64,000 nucleotides of DNA from CAZWRN01 sp964446685 (GCA_964446685.1 CAYUPO010000001.1:1-64000), one strand, 5' to 3'. Shown: positions 23,915 to 33,268, counted from the first letter of the stretch. The notes: generated from the sequence alone by a model not told the origin. Translations and numbers: made by a program.

Positions 23915-26900
23915 TCATCTACCGAAATTTGTCAGCAAAGTATTGTAATCAAAGATATCAACTTTACCGTTTTGATCTAAATCACCTGCAATCCCGCTTC
24001 CGGTTTTACCATAATTTGTCAGTAAAGTGTTGTAATCAAAGATATCGACTCGGCCATTTCCATCAACATCACCAGGTTTGACAGCAACTGGTGAAGCACT
24101 AGGTACGGAGGAGGGAACGACTGTGGTTGAGATATATCCAGTTGCAGGATAAATTTTAACTGCAGCATCTTTTTCACTCAGAGTTCCCGGAATCGTGATT
24201 GTCATTGTTCCACCTCCGTGATTGACAGTTTGTTTTGTGACATTACCTGTCCAGGTATTCCAAAACTCAACGACATAGTTTTTGGCAGGCATTCCGGCAA
24301 AAGAAATAGTTTTTCCGGCTAAACTAGCTCCACCTGTTGGATTAATCCAGGTATAGGAAGTATCATAAATCCAAAAGTGAGCACCACCATTTGTGACATC
24401 TTTTTGTCCCCAACCTCTGACTCCAGATGGAAGGCTTAACTGAATATCTGCATATTTACTATTATTTAGAGGTATCCTAGTGTTGACAGTATCTCCTGAC
24501 TTTCCTTCCATAAACTCCCTGTAAGGGACTACTAAGGTTGACAGATTGTTGGACCGGATAGTCTGATCATACCAATAGATAAAATACATTCCACCGCTGT
24601 TGATCTGGCCCCATATAAATTGATGAAACCAATCCCCTTTGGTTTGGGTGTCATTATTACCAGCCGTGACTCCATTTTTGCCTGCACCAGCTTCACCCAT
24701 GATCCAAGGTCTGTTGCCTGATAGATTTTGGGAATAAGCATTCAGTGAATGTCCGGCTGAAAATACGGCAGTATCATCACCAGTGAAGACATTTGTTAAA
24801 GGATCTACTCCATTACTTAGCCATGTTGTATTATCACTTCCAGCAGTCACATAGGCGTGAACATCGGCATTACTAATATCCGGATAGGCCGGGTTGGTCC
24901 ATCCACCGTTTAATCCGGCCCAGTTGGATGAGGTTGACATATGTTTATTTGGATCTATATTTTTAATGTATTTTGCCAACTCTTGAGCTTCAGTTAAAGA
25001 ACCGGGTGATTGCTCATTAGCATATTCCCATGAATGGACTGCCCTGGAATAACCGTATCTGGCTGTTAAATATCTCCAGAAATATTCCTGGTATTTCATA
25101 CTGGCTCCACCCAAAATGCTCCGCTGATCACCTTTATCATAGCCAAAGCCGGATGGAGCGATATAATTGTAAGAATAATCATCTTTTTCCTGGATCACTA
25201 CTTTTTCATAAATTCCAGCTTCAGCAAATTTTTCCAGACCATAATCCCAGTTGTAGCTTGGTTCCTGAGAAAAATAGTTCTGAACATTAAATTTGGAACG
25301 GCTTAAGACTTCTGGACCAAGTTGCCCACCACCTAAATCTTCTCTGACTGAAATCTCATCAATATAAACCCTGCCTCCTGTTATATTTTCCAATGTTGCC
25401 AACATAAATCCGAGTTTAGTCAAAGAACCAGAATTCCAGTTGCCAGTCACAACATGCCAATCCTGAGTCCCTTTTTGATAAGGGATAGTCAGACCTTGTG
25501 CTGCAAACGAATTACAACCTCCTCCAGGCCAGTTAATACCAACTGGTCGGATCGTAAAACCGCCACTACCTGTAACACCGACAGTTTTTAATCTGACCAT
25601 CACCCGGTAGTTGGTATTTGTTTTCACAGACGGCTTATTTCCATAGAAGCCATAAAACACACAATTGGCAGGATTAGCCGGATCTGATCCAGGTCCCTGT
25701 GTTGGCAGTGTAAATGAATAAATACCATCGCTATATGACTGCTCTGTTGTCAGAGATGTACCTGGTGAATTGGAAACATTGCCTATTCCACCAGCCCAGG
25801 GAGACCATGATGAGCCGGAGATATTTGCTCCACTCATCCAGGTTCGTGAGAGATTAGCACTGTTTGGTACAAATTGAGACAGATTGGTATCAGTTGTAAA
25901 AGTATCATCAATCACAGGGCCTGGTCCAACGCCGACAAACGGTGTGCCATCAGAAAATTCAAAATATCTTTGGTCTTTGGAAGAGACCTGTAAAAAGCCG
26001 TGATTAAATGGATTGGTTTGAGCAACAGCAGTAAAAGTTAATTTAGCCGGGTCATTTAAAATAGTATTACCCGAGGCATCAGTCAGTGAAATAGAATAAT
26101 CCCATTTGCCCAATTCTGTAGGAGCAAATCTGATCTTCCAGACAGGATCACCCGATGCAATCAACTGTTTGGTGGAGATCACCCGCTGATAATTTTGGTA
26201 GTAAAAAGCCGGCTGTTTGTATGTTTTTCCAGTAGGTGAAGTAAATGTCGCTTCAATAGTAACACCACTACCCTTGCTCATCCCATCAGGCAAAACTGTT
26301 TCATAAGGAAAATAGGGATTTGAGAACTGCCCGTTAATCACATTAAAGGTGGCTTCAAATTTATCGTACAACTGGATATTACTGTTATTTTGAACGACAC
26401 CGGCTGAGCCATTTTGGATAGCAATTTTGGAGGCTGGTTTGTAGTTTACAACCACGGTTTTAGAAGCAACTTCACCTGAGGAATTGGTAGCTGAGATCAG
26501 TACTTTATGTGGACCAGTGACAGTTCCGGCGTTAAAATTGAGAGTCCAACTTGAGTTGCCAGCTGCACTGCCGACAATTCCCCGATCTGTTGAATAATCA
26601 ACCTTAACAATAGATTTACCTACCCCCGCCTGAGCACTGCCAGCAATGGAAGCCTGCCCGTTTGTGGTATCTACATTTGATGGGGTCGATAAAGTCAGAG
26701 ATGGAAGTGATGGATCATTGACTGTGATATTTTTTTGAGCTGATGAAGACAAACCAGCATCATCATAAACTGTTAACTGGGCCTGAAATGTTCCGTTGGA
26801 GCTATAGCGATAACTTGGATTTGGCAGATTTGATTTTCCTCCATCGCCAAAATCCCAAAAATAATAATTGATTGATCCATCATCGTCATCAGCTGTTGAA

Positions 26901-27601
26901 TTAAAAACCACCGGAGTTGTTATAGAACTAATGGCTGACTGATCGGAAGTAATTGCCACAGTTGGTGAAATAGGAGTACCTGTCAGTTCAAATAATTTGA
27001 CATCATCAATATCAACATCATAAGTATTTGTTCCCCAGTTATGAATCCATAGCTCACCGGATGTGACTGTTCCAGTTGTAAAAATAAATGATTTCTTAGT
27101 CCAAATTCCAACTGTGGTATTACCGGTAGTGACTGAAACGGCATCGGGGCCTGAGAACTGATTTTTCCAGTCATTATTGCCTAAAGAGGCTCTAAAATCT
27201 CCCCAGCAGCCTCCTGCAGGACAAGATTGGCTGTTGATACGGACCCAAAAAGAGACTTTATATTGGGCATTAGTTTTTAAATTCGAAAAATTCTGAATCA
27301 GATCAGAGTTAGTAGCTGTAGAGTAATGAGCCATTTTAGTACCGGCATAACCGGGAGAAGTGACTGTCCAGCCCGTTCCCGAGCCTTTATTCCAGCTGGT
27401 AAAATCTGATTCAAATCCACCATTTGTTAAAAGATTGGTTACTCCAGCTGCCTGGGAAAAAAGAATTGGAAAGAGTCTGGATAAAGTCGGATTTTTAGTC
27501 AGTCCCAAAGAAGTAAATGTTAAAAACGCAATGATCCCAAGTGTTCCTATTAATATAAGAAGCGGGACTGCCCCTGTTTGTGATTTAAAAGATTTATTCA
27601 T
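23915..27601 (-). CDS. Large secreted putative glycoside hydrolase (CBM-PKD-DUF5060-TIM barrel) with C-terminal dockerin
   Basis: 1228 residues. Order: type-II-like N-terminal anchor (about 10-30); carbohydrate-binding-like domain (about 55-205, NGGFESDFTSWNKG); PKD domain (about 212-295, YYFWDFGDGGKS); bacterial Ig-like domain (to about 390); DUF5060 (about 400-530); barrel start GFLQVSSKDQRYFEFSDGTPFVGVG interrupted by another CBM-like insert; catalytic part with candidate acid/base Glu863 (WEYANE) and nucleophile Glu970 (IMGEAG); linker; dockerin (about 1176-1228) ending at the C-terminus. Substrate unknown. Its ATG overlaps the stop of the 27601-29982 gene by one base (TAATG). Confidence 0.85.
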   Translation of the reverse strand: MNKSFKSQTGAVPLLILIGTLGIIAFLTFTSLGLTKNPTLSRLFPILFSQAAGVTNLLTNGGFESDFTSWNKGSGTGWTVTSPGYAGTKMAHYSTATNSDLIQNFSNLKTNAQYKVSFWVRINSQSCPAGGCWGDFRASLGNNDWKNQFSGPDAVSVTTGNTTVGIWTKKSFIFTTGTVTSGELWIHNWGTNTYDVDIDDVKLFELTGTPISPTVAITSDQSAISSITTPVVFNSTADDDDGSINYYFWDFGDGGKSNLPNPSYRYSSNGTFQAQLTVYDDAGLSSSAQKNITVNDPSLPSLTLSTPSNVDTTNGQASIAGSAQAGVGKSIVKVDYSTDRGIVGSAAGNSSWTLNFNAGTVTGPHKVLISATNSSGEVASKTVVVNYKPASKIAIQNGSAGVVQNNSNIQLYDKFEATFNVINGQFSNPYFPYETVLPDGMSKGSGVTIEATFTSPTGKTYKQPAFYYQNYQRVISTKQLIASGDPVWKIRFAPTELGKWDYSISLTDASGNTILNDPAKLTFTAVAQTNPFNHGFLQVSSKDQRYFEFSDGTPFVGVGPGPVIDDTFTTDTNLSQFVPNSANLSRTWMSGANISGSSWSPWAGGIGNVSNSPGTSLTTEQSYSDGIYSFTLPTQGPGSDPANPANCVFYGFYGNKPSVKTNTNYRVMVRLKTVGVTGSGGFTIRPVGINWPGGGCNSFAAQGLTIPYQKGTQDWHVVTGNWNSGSLTKLGFMLATLENITGGRVYIDEISVREDLGGGQLGPEVLSRSKFNVQNYFSQEPSYNWDYGLEKFAEAGIYEKVVIQEKDDYSYNYIAPSGFGYDKGDQRSILGGASMKYQEYFWRYLTARYGYSRAVHSWEYANEQSPGSLTEAQELAKYIKNIDPNKHMSTSSNWAGLNGGWTNPAYPDISNADVHAYVTAGSDNTTWLSNGVDPLTNVFTGDDTAVFSAGHSLNAYSQNLSGNRPWIMGEAGAGKNGVTAGNNDTQTKGDWFHQFIWGQINSGGMYFIYWYDQTIRSNNLSTLVVPYREFMEGKSGDTVNTRIPLNNSKYADIQLSLPSGVRGWGQKDVTNGGAHFWIYDTSYTWINPTGGASLAGKTISFAGMPAKNYVVEFWNTWTGNVTKQTVNHGGGTMTITIPGTLSEKDAAVKIYPATGYISTTVVPSSVPSASPVAVKPGDVDGNGRVDIFDYNTLLTNYGKTGSGIAGDLDQNGKVDIFDYNTLLTNFGR

Positions 27602-29982
27602 TATTTTCCAAAATTAGTTAATAAGATATTGTAATCAAAAATATCTACCCGGCCATTTTGATCCAGATCTCCGGACACTCCAGCACCCGTTCTGCCGTAG
27701 TTGGTGAGCAAAGTATTGTAGTCAAAGATATCAACCCGCCCATTGCCATCAACATCTCCCGGTTTAGCAGGGGATGGGCTGGCCGCTGGTGAAGGACTCA
27801 AAACAGGTGTTGGGGATGGCGGTGTTTGTTGAGTAATCCGCAAAGCGTCAACACTGAAAAAATAAGATGTAGCGGCTGTTTGTTTAGTCCTGGTAACAAC
27901 AATTTTTAATGTATGACTGCCCTGAGTGACAGGATAAGTTTTCTCTTTCTGATACTGCTGTGTTCCATACTGGTCCAATGTTTCAACTAATACATTATCA
28001 ATCATTATTTGAGCCTGACCATGATCTGTATTTTGAGTATAAATCAAAGTAATGGAATTACCTGTAAATGGCATTGTAACAGAGGTCCCTCCAAATTCCC
28101 CTACTCTTTCACTTCCGCCATATAAAGCTGCATTTGAAGTTGTCGGGAACCATCCGTCAAAAGTAACCCGAAGATCAGTACTATCCACTGTTTCAACCCC
28201 GGGAGCCAAACTAGGAGTTGGAGAAGGTGAGACAACTGGAGAAGGTGACGGCTGACTACTTCCTCCGCTATGACTAAATACCAGCAATTCCCCCCCATTA
28301 CCTTCAACTATCATCTGTCCGTCGGAGACATAAGTATAGCGAGGCAATATTCCGGTAGAATAGGCACTGCCTATCGCAGGAGTTATACCGGTTCTCCAAC
28401 CAGGAGGATCAACCACATTCCAGTAACCCCAGAATCCTGGCCCATTATAAAATCTACCGCCATCAGTAACATAAGACAGATGACAGGTGGTGTAGTGCGT
28501 CAGAGGCACAAAATTACCGCAGGTTTTTTGAGCTCTGACAACAGTCGGATGTTTAGTAGATGTAATTGGATCGGCAAAGCTAAGTCCTTTGGCAGAAGAT
28601 CGGTCGAGGATCTTGGATCCTAAACTGGCCGACCAATGAGCATCAAAAATAGTATCACCGGCCATACTCAGAGGTGTTTGTTCATCAATAATATTAGTCG
28701 GCGCATCAGTCATTTTGACAAATCTCAAATCCCCGGCTGAAAGACCAGGAACGGTTGTGTTGTCTAAGACCATCTCACCTAAATGACCATCCCATCTATA
28801 ATCCGGTGGATTACTTTGTCCATTTCTAAAGAAAATATAAACAACTTCAGATCCATCAGAATTTACTTTTACAATCGGTTGGGTCCCCATGACACCAAAA
28901 GCTTCATTCCGGACAGGATCATAGTCTTCAGTAGAACCATATCCAACAACCGGAATAAATTTCTTACTACCGTCATCCAGATTAAGAGCAAACAAATTTT
29001 GGTTTTCCGGGTTATTTGTCAGCCAGGCTCTGGTTGTCGCCAGATCATTAGGAAAAATACCCTGAGGACTTGGATAATTTAAATTATAACTGTGAGGCAG
29101 CTGAATTCTTAAAAAAACGACTCCATTTTTTTCAGCAATTACCGGCCAACCTTTATCAAAAGTGAATCCAATCCGACCGTTTACTAAAGCCGGTACATGC
29201 GGAGTTGGTTTAGTCTTCCATTTCGGTAGTCCATTATTGTTGTTTACAGCATGAACATTCAGATCAGCTGTGGCATAAACAAAGACATCTCTACTTGGAG
29301 AGTATGCAACCGGAGTATTGGCTGCTGATCCGGCTGAATAAACCCAGACCTGAGTCATATTTGTCAGATTTATTTTATGTAGCTGTCCATTATCTGTTAC
29401 CGCATAGGCAAATCCACCAGTAATTAACATCGATTTATTAACCGGATTTCCGGCATCATAGGAGGCTGCAGAGAGACCTGTTGCAGCATTTATTTTATAA
29501 ACTTTGCCGTCATTACTGCCCGCTATTACTGTTTGATTGGCTGGATCATATGAAGGTGTTGAATTAAATATTCCAGGAAAATTCCAAGCAGTTGTACCAT
29601 CAACTTTTTTCAAAGCATACAACCCTCGGCTGCCTGCAGGTACGTAGATATTTGCTCCACCAGTGACTGTCCGGGCTTCTTTCGGAGCATCATAAAAGTG
29701 AGCTGAGGCTGAACCAGTGGCATCCGGACCATTAAATGACCATTTGAAAGTCCAAGGTGTGACTGGTTCTTCTATAGTAGTCCCGGTTCGTTGGGCATCA
29801 TGACCATCCTGAGTCCATTCATCAACTGCGGCCTGAGATGTGCTTTTGGGATAAATTGTATTAAATAGGTTACTTTTGAAAGGAAGCAGTGAGACAAAAA
29901 ATAAAAACGCCAGCAGACCAATTCCGGTTAAAAGCAGCGGTAATGGCACTACACCAAGCTGATTATTCTTACAAAAGCGCAT
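27601..29982 (-). CDS. Secreted PQQ-like beta-propeller protein with CBM-like domain and C-terminal dockerin
   Basis: 793 residues. N-terminal membrane anchor (about 14-32), then WTQDGHDAQRTGT, the usual first strand of PQQ-like propellers, and repeats such as SRGLYALKKVDGTTAWNF and NDGKVYKINAATGLS. After a Ser/Pro linker a jelly-roll-like domain (about 605-725, GGSERVGEFGGTSVTMPFTGNSITLIY) resembles carbohydrate-binding or concanavalin-like modules. A dockerin pair ends the protein (GDVDGNGRVDIFDYNTLL, GDLDQNGRVDIFDYNILL). First gene of the three-dockerin unit and coupled to the DUF5060 gene by a TAATG overlap. Confidence 0.82.
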   Translation of the reverse strand: MRFCKNNQLGVVPLPLLLTGIGLLAFLFFVSLLPFKSNLFNTIYPKSTSQAAVDEWTQDGHDAQRTGTTIEEPVTPWTFKWSFNGPDATGSASAHFYDAPKEARTVTGGANIYVPAGSRGLYALKKVDGTTAWNFPGIFNSTPSYDPANQTVIAGSNDGKVYKINAATGLSAASYDAGNPVNKSMLITGGFAYAVTDNGQLHKINLTNMTQVWVYSAGSAANTPVAYSPSRDVFVYATADLNVHAVNNNNGLPKWKTKPTPHVPALVNGRIGFTFDKGWPVIAEKNGVVFLRIQLPHSYNLNYPSPQGIFPNDLATTRAWLTNNPENQNLFALNLDDGSKKFIPVVGYGSTEDYDPVRNEAFGVMGTQPIVKVNSDGSEVVYIFFRNGQSNPPDYRWDGHLGEMVLDNTTVPGLSAGDLRFVKMTDAPTNIIDEQTPLSMAGDTIFDAHWSASLGSKILDRSSAKGLSFADPITSTKHPTVVRAQKTCGNFVPLTHYTTCHLSYVTDGGRFYNGPGFWGYWNVVDPPGWRTGITPAIGSAYSTGILPRYTYVSDGQMIVEGNGGELLVFSHSGGSSQPSPSPVVSPSPTPSLAPGVETVDSTDLRVTFDGWFPTTSNAALYGGSERVGEFGGTSVTMPFTGNSITLIYTQNTDHGQAQIMIDNVLVETLDQYGTQQYQKEKTYPVTQGSHTLKIVVTRTKQTAATSYFFSVDALRITQQTPPSPTPVLSPSPAASPSPAKPGDVDGNGRVDIFDYNTLLTNYGRTGAGVSGDLDQNGRVDIFDYNILLTNFGK

Positions 29983-30106
29983 TGAATTTATTAACTCATC
30001 TATTAATATTTGCTGTCAATAGGACAAAAGTAAGAATGATTGAAGTTTAGTTTGCTTTCTCACTCTGTGCTTACATTTTGTTTACTAAGTTGTGTCTGAC
30101 TTATTG

Positions 30107-30112
30107 TATTCT
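30107..30112 (+). promoter_or_regulatory. -10 box of the interrupted gene at 30119
   Basis: TATTCT, then 6 bases to the ATG at 30119. It supports 30119 over the ATG at 30092, which lies before the box. Confidence 0.4.
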
Positions 30113-30118
30113 GAAAGT

Positions 30119-30834
30119 ATGGATACCAGTTCAGGGAATATCACTTTTAAAAATCTGCAGAACAACTACTCTCAGAGAAAAAATAAATATCTGGAAGAGA
30201 AAAAGGGTGCTATTAAGCAGTTTCATCCTAAAAAGAGCAATTTGGTCAGGAAAGTTGAAGAACAACATCAGGAAAATGAAGCCCAATCCAGAAGTTCCGA
30301 GAAACTGGATCTTCTGGTAGACAAAATTAATACCCCACTGATGAAGCTAACAACCATGCCTTGGCTTAAATTATTCCCCATCACTGTGACAATTGATCTA
30401 AAAAAAATAACAATTGATCAAGTAAATTTTATGAAGCACCACGGGCTTAAGCCCGTGGTTTCTTCTAGCTTCAAGCGACTTCGTCACTTGTCCTCATACT
30501 TCGTATTCGGAAAATCTTCATCCACTAGCTAACGCTCATGGTTTTAAGATTTGTCGCTATAAAAAGTCATTCTTACCGGACAATACCTTTTGAAGGGATC
30601 CGGGATATTATTGTTGAAACAAGTCTAATATCTGCTACCTTAAGATTTACTTTAAGCAGTCAGACGAGTCATCCAATAATACTACCGCATTTTAAAAAAA
30701 GAGAAGCGTTGCAGGCTAAACAGATAATAATAGGGATTATGAATTGTATGAAATCACAAATTAAACCAGATGATCTGGATCCGGAAAAAGATCTGCAAAA
30801 AATTATGACTCTGGGAAAAGCTGCTTCATTTTAA
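30119..30834 (+). pseudogene. Gene for an unknown protein split by an IS200/IS605-like small element
   Basis: The first half (30119 to about 30436) encodes a charged N-terminus and then ..PITVTIDLKKITIDQVNFM. The second half (about 30553-30834), in another frame, continues ..VAIKSHSYRTIPFEGIRDIIVE..LPHFKKREALQAKQIIIGIMNC.. to a TAA. Together they give one protein of about 200 residues whose C-terminal half has the strand pattern of a small bacterial PH-like domain (low confidence). Between them lies a structured insert with a perfect 20-base palindrome. The open frames of 146 and 98 codons seen here are therefore the two broken pieces, not two genes. Confidence 0.6.
30437..30552. mobile_element. 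Small palindromic element resembling IS200/IS605-type ends (PATE/MITE)
   Basis: It begins with the perfect palindrome CCACGGGCTTAAGCCCGTGG (30439-30458) followed by TTTCTTCTAG, which is typical of IS200/IS605-like element ends. Further hairpins follow, each with a TTC loop: 30472-30490 (one mismatch) and 30496-30506; AAATCTT (30512-30518) pairs with AAGATTT (30546-30552). No transposase is encoded. The exact ends are uncertain. Confidence 0.6.
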
Positions 30835-30844
30835 ATTTCACAAA

Positions 30845-31210
30845 CTAATAGCCTATTTCCCTTAACTGAATATCTGTTAATCCGAAATGATGACCAATTT
30901 CATGTAAAACGGTTTTCCTGATTTTTTGTTTAGCATCATCCAGATCTTTGGCAGTCATCAGGATAGGACCGGCATAAATTGTAATTTTGTCTGGTAACGC
31001 AGAATAGCTGGAGGTGCGAATAGGCTTGGGGATACCTCTGTATAAACCAAAGAGCAATGTACTTGATGGATGGGCTTTGATAGATTCAAACTCCTGCTCA
31101 CTTGGCCAGCCTTCAACCACAATCCCAACGTTGTCCAATTGGGAAGAGAATTCTTGCGGAAGAGACAGAAGTGCTTCATTGACGACCTGTTCCACTTCTT
31201 CCTGAGTCAT
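30845..31210 (-). CDS. Zincin-like metallopeptidase family protein (DUF1025/Zincin_1)
   Basis: 121 residues from the ATG at 31210 (MTQEEVEQVV); the 12 extra residues of the longer frame overlap the promoter. The active-site motif HEIGHHFG (His103-His107 in this numbering) is followed by D..LREIGY, matching the minimal zincin family PF06262. Other features are the PxGLYRG-type block (LFGLYRGIPKP) and ITIYAGPI. Small cytosolic protein; substrate unknown. Confidence 0.85.
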   Translation of the reverse strand: MTQEEVEQVVNEALLSLPQEFSSQLDNVGIVVEGWPSEQEFESIKAHPSSTLLFGLYRGIPKPIRTSSYSALPDKITIYAGPILMTAKDLDDAKQKIRKTVLHEIGHHFGLTDIQLREIGY

Positions 31211-31216
31211 GAGGAG

Positions 31217-31246
31217 ATAATAACATAATTTAGCAATCGAAATCAA
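31217..31246 (-). promoter_or_regulatory. Leaderless promoter of the zincin gene
   Basis: On the minus strand TTGATT (31246-31241), 18 bases, TATTAT (31222-31217), 6 bases to the ATG at 31210. Confidence 0.5.
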
Positions 31247-31252
31247 CGACTG

Positions 31253-31900
31253 CTAATTAGAGTCTTTATAAACTGAATCTATCTGCTGTTTAAAATCAGC
31301 GTAATAAAAACTGCGCATTTTTACACCATTTAAATAAAATGTTGGAGTTGAGTTGACCCGCAGTGTTTCCCCATCATTTTTGTCGGACATGATTTTATCA
31401 TTGGACTGATTAGCAGATACGGCACTTTTAAACTGTTCAGTATTTAATCCCATCTCCTGGGCATAGCGGGTAAAAATAGCTAGAGCTGAAGGATTTTCAG
31501 ACCACTCGTTTTGGGAAGTATATAGTTTGTCATGCATTTCCCAGTATTTCCCCTGAGCCCCCGCAGCTTCGGCTGCTTCGGCGGCAATTAAAGCATTACC
31601 ATGTTGAGGCAGAGGGAAATGTCTAAAAACAAAGTTGACTTTACCTGGATATTCAGCAAGGACCTGTTTAACTTGGGGATTGGCTTGGGCACAAGCTGGA
31701 CACTGATAATCACCAAACTCAACTATGGTCACTTTAGCTGAATCACTGGCAATCTTATTGCTGTCTGCTTTAACTAACAGCTTTGTTATATCTTCAGTAG
31801 TATCAGGTGGTGCAGGTTTACTAAGAAAAAAAACAGCTCCTAAAAGGATCGCCAGACTAAGTAAGACAATTCCACCGATAATTTTTGTTTCCTGATTCAT
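31253..31900 (-). CDS. Membrane-anchored DsbA-like thiol oxidoreductase
   Basis: 215 residues. N-terminal membrane helix (7-27) and a DsbA/thioredoxin-fold domain outside the membrane. The redox site is Cys67-Pro-Ala-Cys70 in VEFGDYQCPACAQANP; the cis-Pro is in VNSTPTFYLNG. The arrangement is that of the DsbA/Com1 or BdbD group that forms disulfides in exported proteins. The nearby CcdA-thioredoxin (39465-41198) may act in the same extracytoplasmic thiol network. Confidence 0.9.
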   Translation of the reverse strand: MNQETKIIGGIVLLSLAILLGAVFFLSKPAPPDTTEDITKLLVKADSNKIASDSAKVTIVEFGDYQCPACAQANPQVKQVLAEYPGKVNFVFRHFPLPQHGNALIAAEAAEAAGAQGKYWEMHDKLYTSQNEWSENPSALAIFTRYAQEMGLNTEQFKSAVSANQSNDKIMSDKNDGETLRVNSTPTFYLNGVKMRSFYYADFKQQIDSVYKDSN

Positions 31901-31972
31901 TTTATAAATTTAAGTTCTCAAGTATTCTATTAACTGTGCATCTTTTAACCTGTGATGGGGATCACATGAAGT

Positions 31973-32626
31973 TTATGATGGCGACAATTCCCGTTCCAAA
32001 AGCCCCATATCTGAGACTGTCAATATATTTTTATTTAAAGAAACCAAGCCTTTGATCTTCAGTTTGTTTAATTCCCGGCTGACTGTTTCCCGGGTAATTC
32101 CGGTTAAAGCTGCCAAATCTTTTTCAGTCAGTTTGAGTGAAACGACCGTTTCATTATTACCAGTTACACCAAATCTTTTGCCGAGTATTAATAACTCAGT
32201 AATCAGTCTAGCTGAAGCATTACCACTCATCAGATATTCCATCCGGGTAAAATACCCTTCCAGACCGTAATAAATCCGTTTGGTCAGTTCCATCAACACA
32301 TCCGGATTTGCCTGGATAAATTCCAGAAAAGCTGTTTTAGATACTTTTTTTAAAACCACCGGATCCATTGCTTCATAGTAGTGCCTGGGAACAATATCAT
32401 TTAATACCCAGCCCATTGGAAAATAGGCAAATGGTTTAAAAGTGTTAATCACCAACTCTTCCCCGTTAGCTGACACAGCATACATTCTGACAGCCCCTTC
32501 CAAAATACAGTAGACGACTTCCGGCTCATCATCTGGTTTGATAATAATTTCCTTTTTATTATATTTTTGCTCTTTAAAATCCTTCAGGAAATTGGTGATT
32601 TTTTCTCGAACAATTGGCGAATTCAT
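31973..32626 (-). CDS. Crp/Fnr family transcriptional regulator
   Basis: 217 residues from the ATG at 32626 (MNSPIVREKITNF); the longer frame overlaps the -10 box. An N-terminal cyclic-nucleotide-type beta barrel (about 20-115; EVVYCILEGAVRMY.., the FNR-like core) is followed by the dimer helix and a C-terminal HTH_Crp (LTEKDLAALTGITRETVSRELNKLKIKGLV). There is no Fnr-type N-terminal Cys cluster, so oxygen sensing through an Fe-S cluster is unlikely. A perfect 19-bp dyad covers its -35 region and suggests self-control. Confidence 0.88.
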   Translation of the reverse strand: MNSPIVREKITNFLKDFKEQKYNKKEIIIKPDDEPEVVYCILEGAVRMYAVSANGEELVINTFKPFAYFPMGWVLNDIVPRHYYEAMDPVVLKKVSKTAFLEFIQANPDVLMELTKRIYYGLEGYFTRMEYLMSGNASARLITELLILGKRFGVTGNNETVVSLKLTEKDLAALTGITRETVSRELNKLKIKGLVSLNKNILTVSDMGLLERELSPS

Positions 32627-32633
32627 TGTGACT

Positions 32634-32639
32634 ATTATA
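32634..32639 (-). promoter_or_regulatory. -10 box of the Crp/Fnr-type gene, leaderless
   Basis: TATAAT on the minus strand, 7 bases before the ATG at 32626. The -35 position falls in the dyad at 32655-32673. Confidence 0.55.
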
Positions 32640-32654
32640 TATCTGTATGCAAAT

Positions 32655-32673
32655 AAATACACTGAGTGTATTT
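32655..32673. promoter_or_regulatory. 19-bp dyad, candidate Crp/Fnr-type operator
   Basis: AAATACACT-G-AGTGTATTT is a perfect 9+9 dyad with one central base. It covers the expected -35 position of the Crp/Fnr-type gene, in the 60-base spacer behind the DUF1761 gene. Confidence 0.5.
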
Positions 32674-32686
32674 TTGGGGAAGTTTT

Positions 32687-33067
32687 TTAAAAAAGTCCGA
32701 TAATCAGGCCCATTAGGCTCAGTATGACAATATTATAACCGGCGTTTATAAAATAAAGACCCAGAGGCCGATGTTCAAATAAATAATTATTCCCAAAAGC
32801 CGCCGCTACCCATCCAATTCCGGCTGCCATTCCAGCAAATAAGCCAAATTGGGGTGTGGCATCCGGGCCGATAAAGGCGGCCAGATTTAGAGACATAATT
32901 AAAGAAAAAGCAAATGAACCAATAATTCTGATTGGCATTCCTTTATTTAGCTGGGCGTCAGTGACTCCTGAAAGTTTCTGCCATTTTTTTGCAAATAAAA
33001 CAGAATACCAGATATAACCTACTACCAGACCGCTAAATGATGCTACAACTCCGGCTAAAATATTCAT
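32687..33067 (-). CDS. DUF1761 family membrane protein
   Basis: 126 residues from the ATG at 33067 (MNILAGVVASF); the longer frame begins before the promoter. Four membrane segments with the DUF1761 pattern: VVASFSGLVVGYIWYSVLFAKKWQKLSG, then a tail with G..WVAAAFGNNYLFEHRPLGLYFINAGYNIV. Function unknown. A TATAAT box ends 7 bases upstream. Confidence 0.82.
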   Translation of the reverse strand: MNILAGVVASFSGLVVGYIWYSVLFAKKWQKLSGVTDAQLNKGMPIRIIGSFAFSLIMSLNLAAFIGPDATPQFGLFAGMAAGIGWVAAAFGNNYLFEHRPLGLYFINAGYNIVILSLMGLIIGLF

Positions 33068-33074
33068 ATAAAAT

Positions 33075-33080
33075 ATTATA
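33075..33080 (-). promoter_or_regulatory. -10 box of the DUF1761 gene, leaderless
   Basis: TATAAT on the minus strand followed by 7 bases and the ATG at 33067. Confidence 0.5.
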
Positions 33081-33268
33081 TCATCCGACCCGGGGGTTGA
33101 CGACATATTAAAATAACTGATATTCTAAAATCCGTACTGTCCAGCTGCTTTTGGCAAATCTACCTGGTTTTTAAGCCAGATATCACGGATATACAGCTTT
33201 TTTAATACCGACTGCGTTTAGTAGTCAAATCATTTTTTAGTTTTTCACTTTAATATAAGGAGGATTAT

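Noticed and set aside
30538..30834. Independent 98-codon gene after the palindromic element
   Set aside because: It begins inside the insert and continues the protein started at 30119; it is the second piece of a broken gene.
32655..32673. Dyad behind the DUF1761 gene as a terminator
   Set aside because: The single central base leaves a poor loop, no T-run follows on either strand, and it lies on the -35 of the next gene; an operator fits better.
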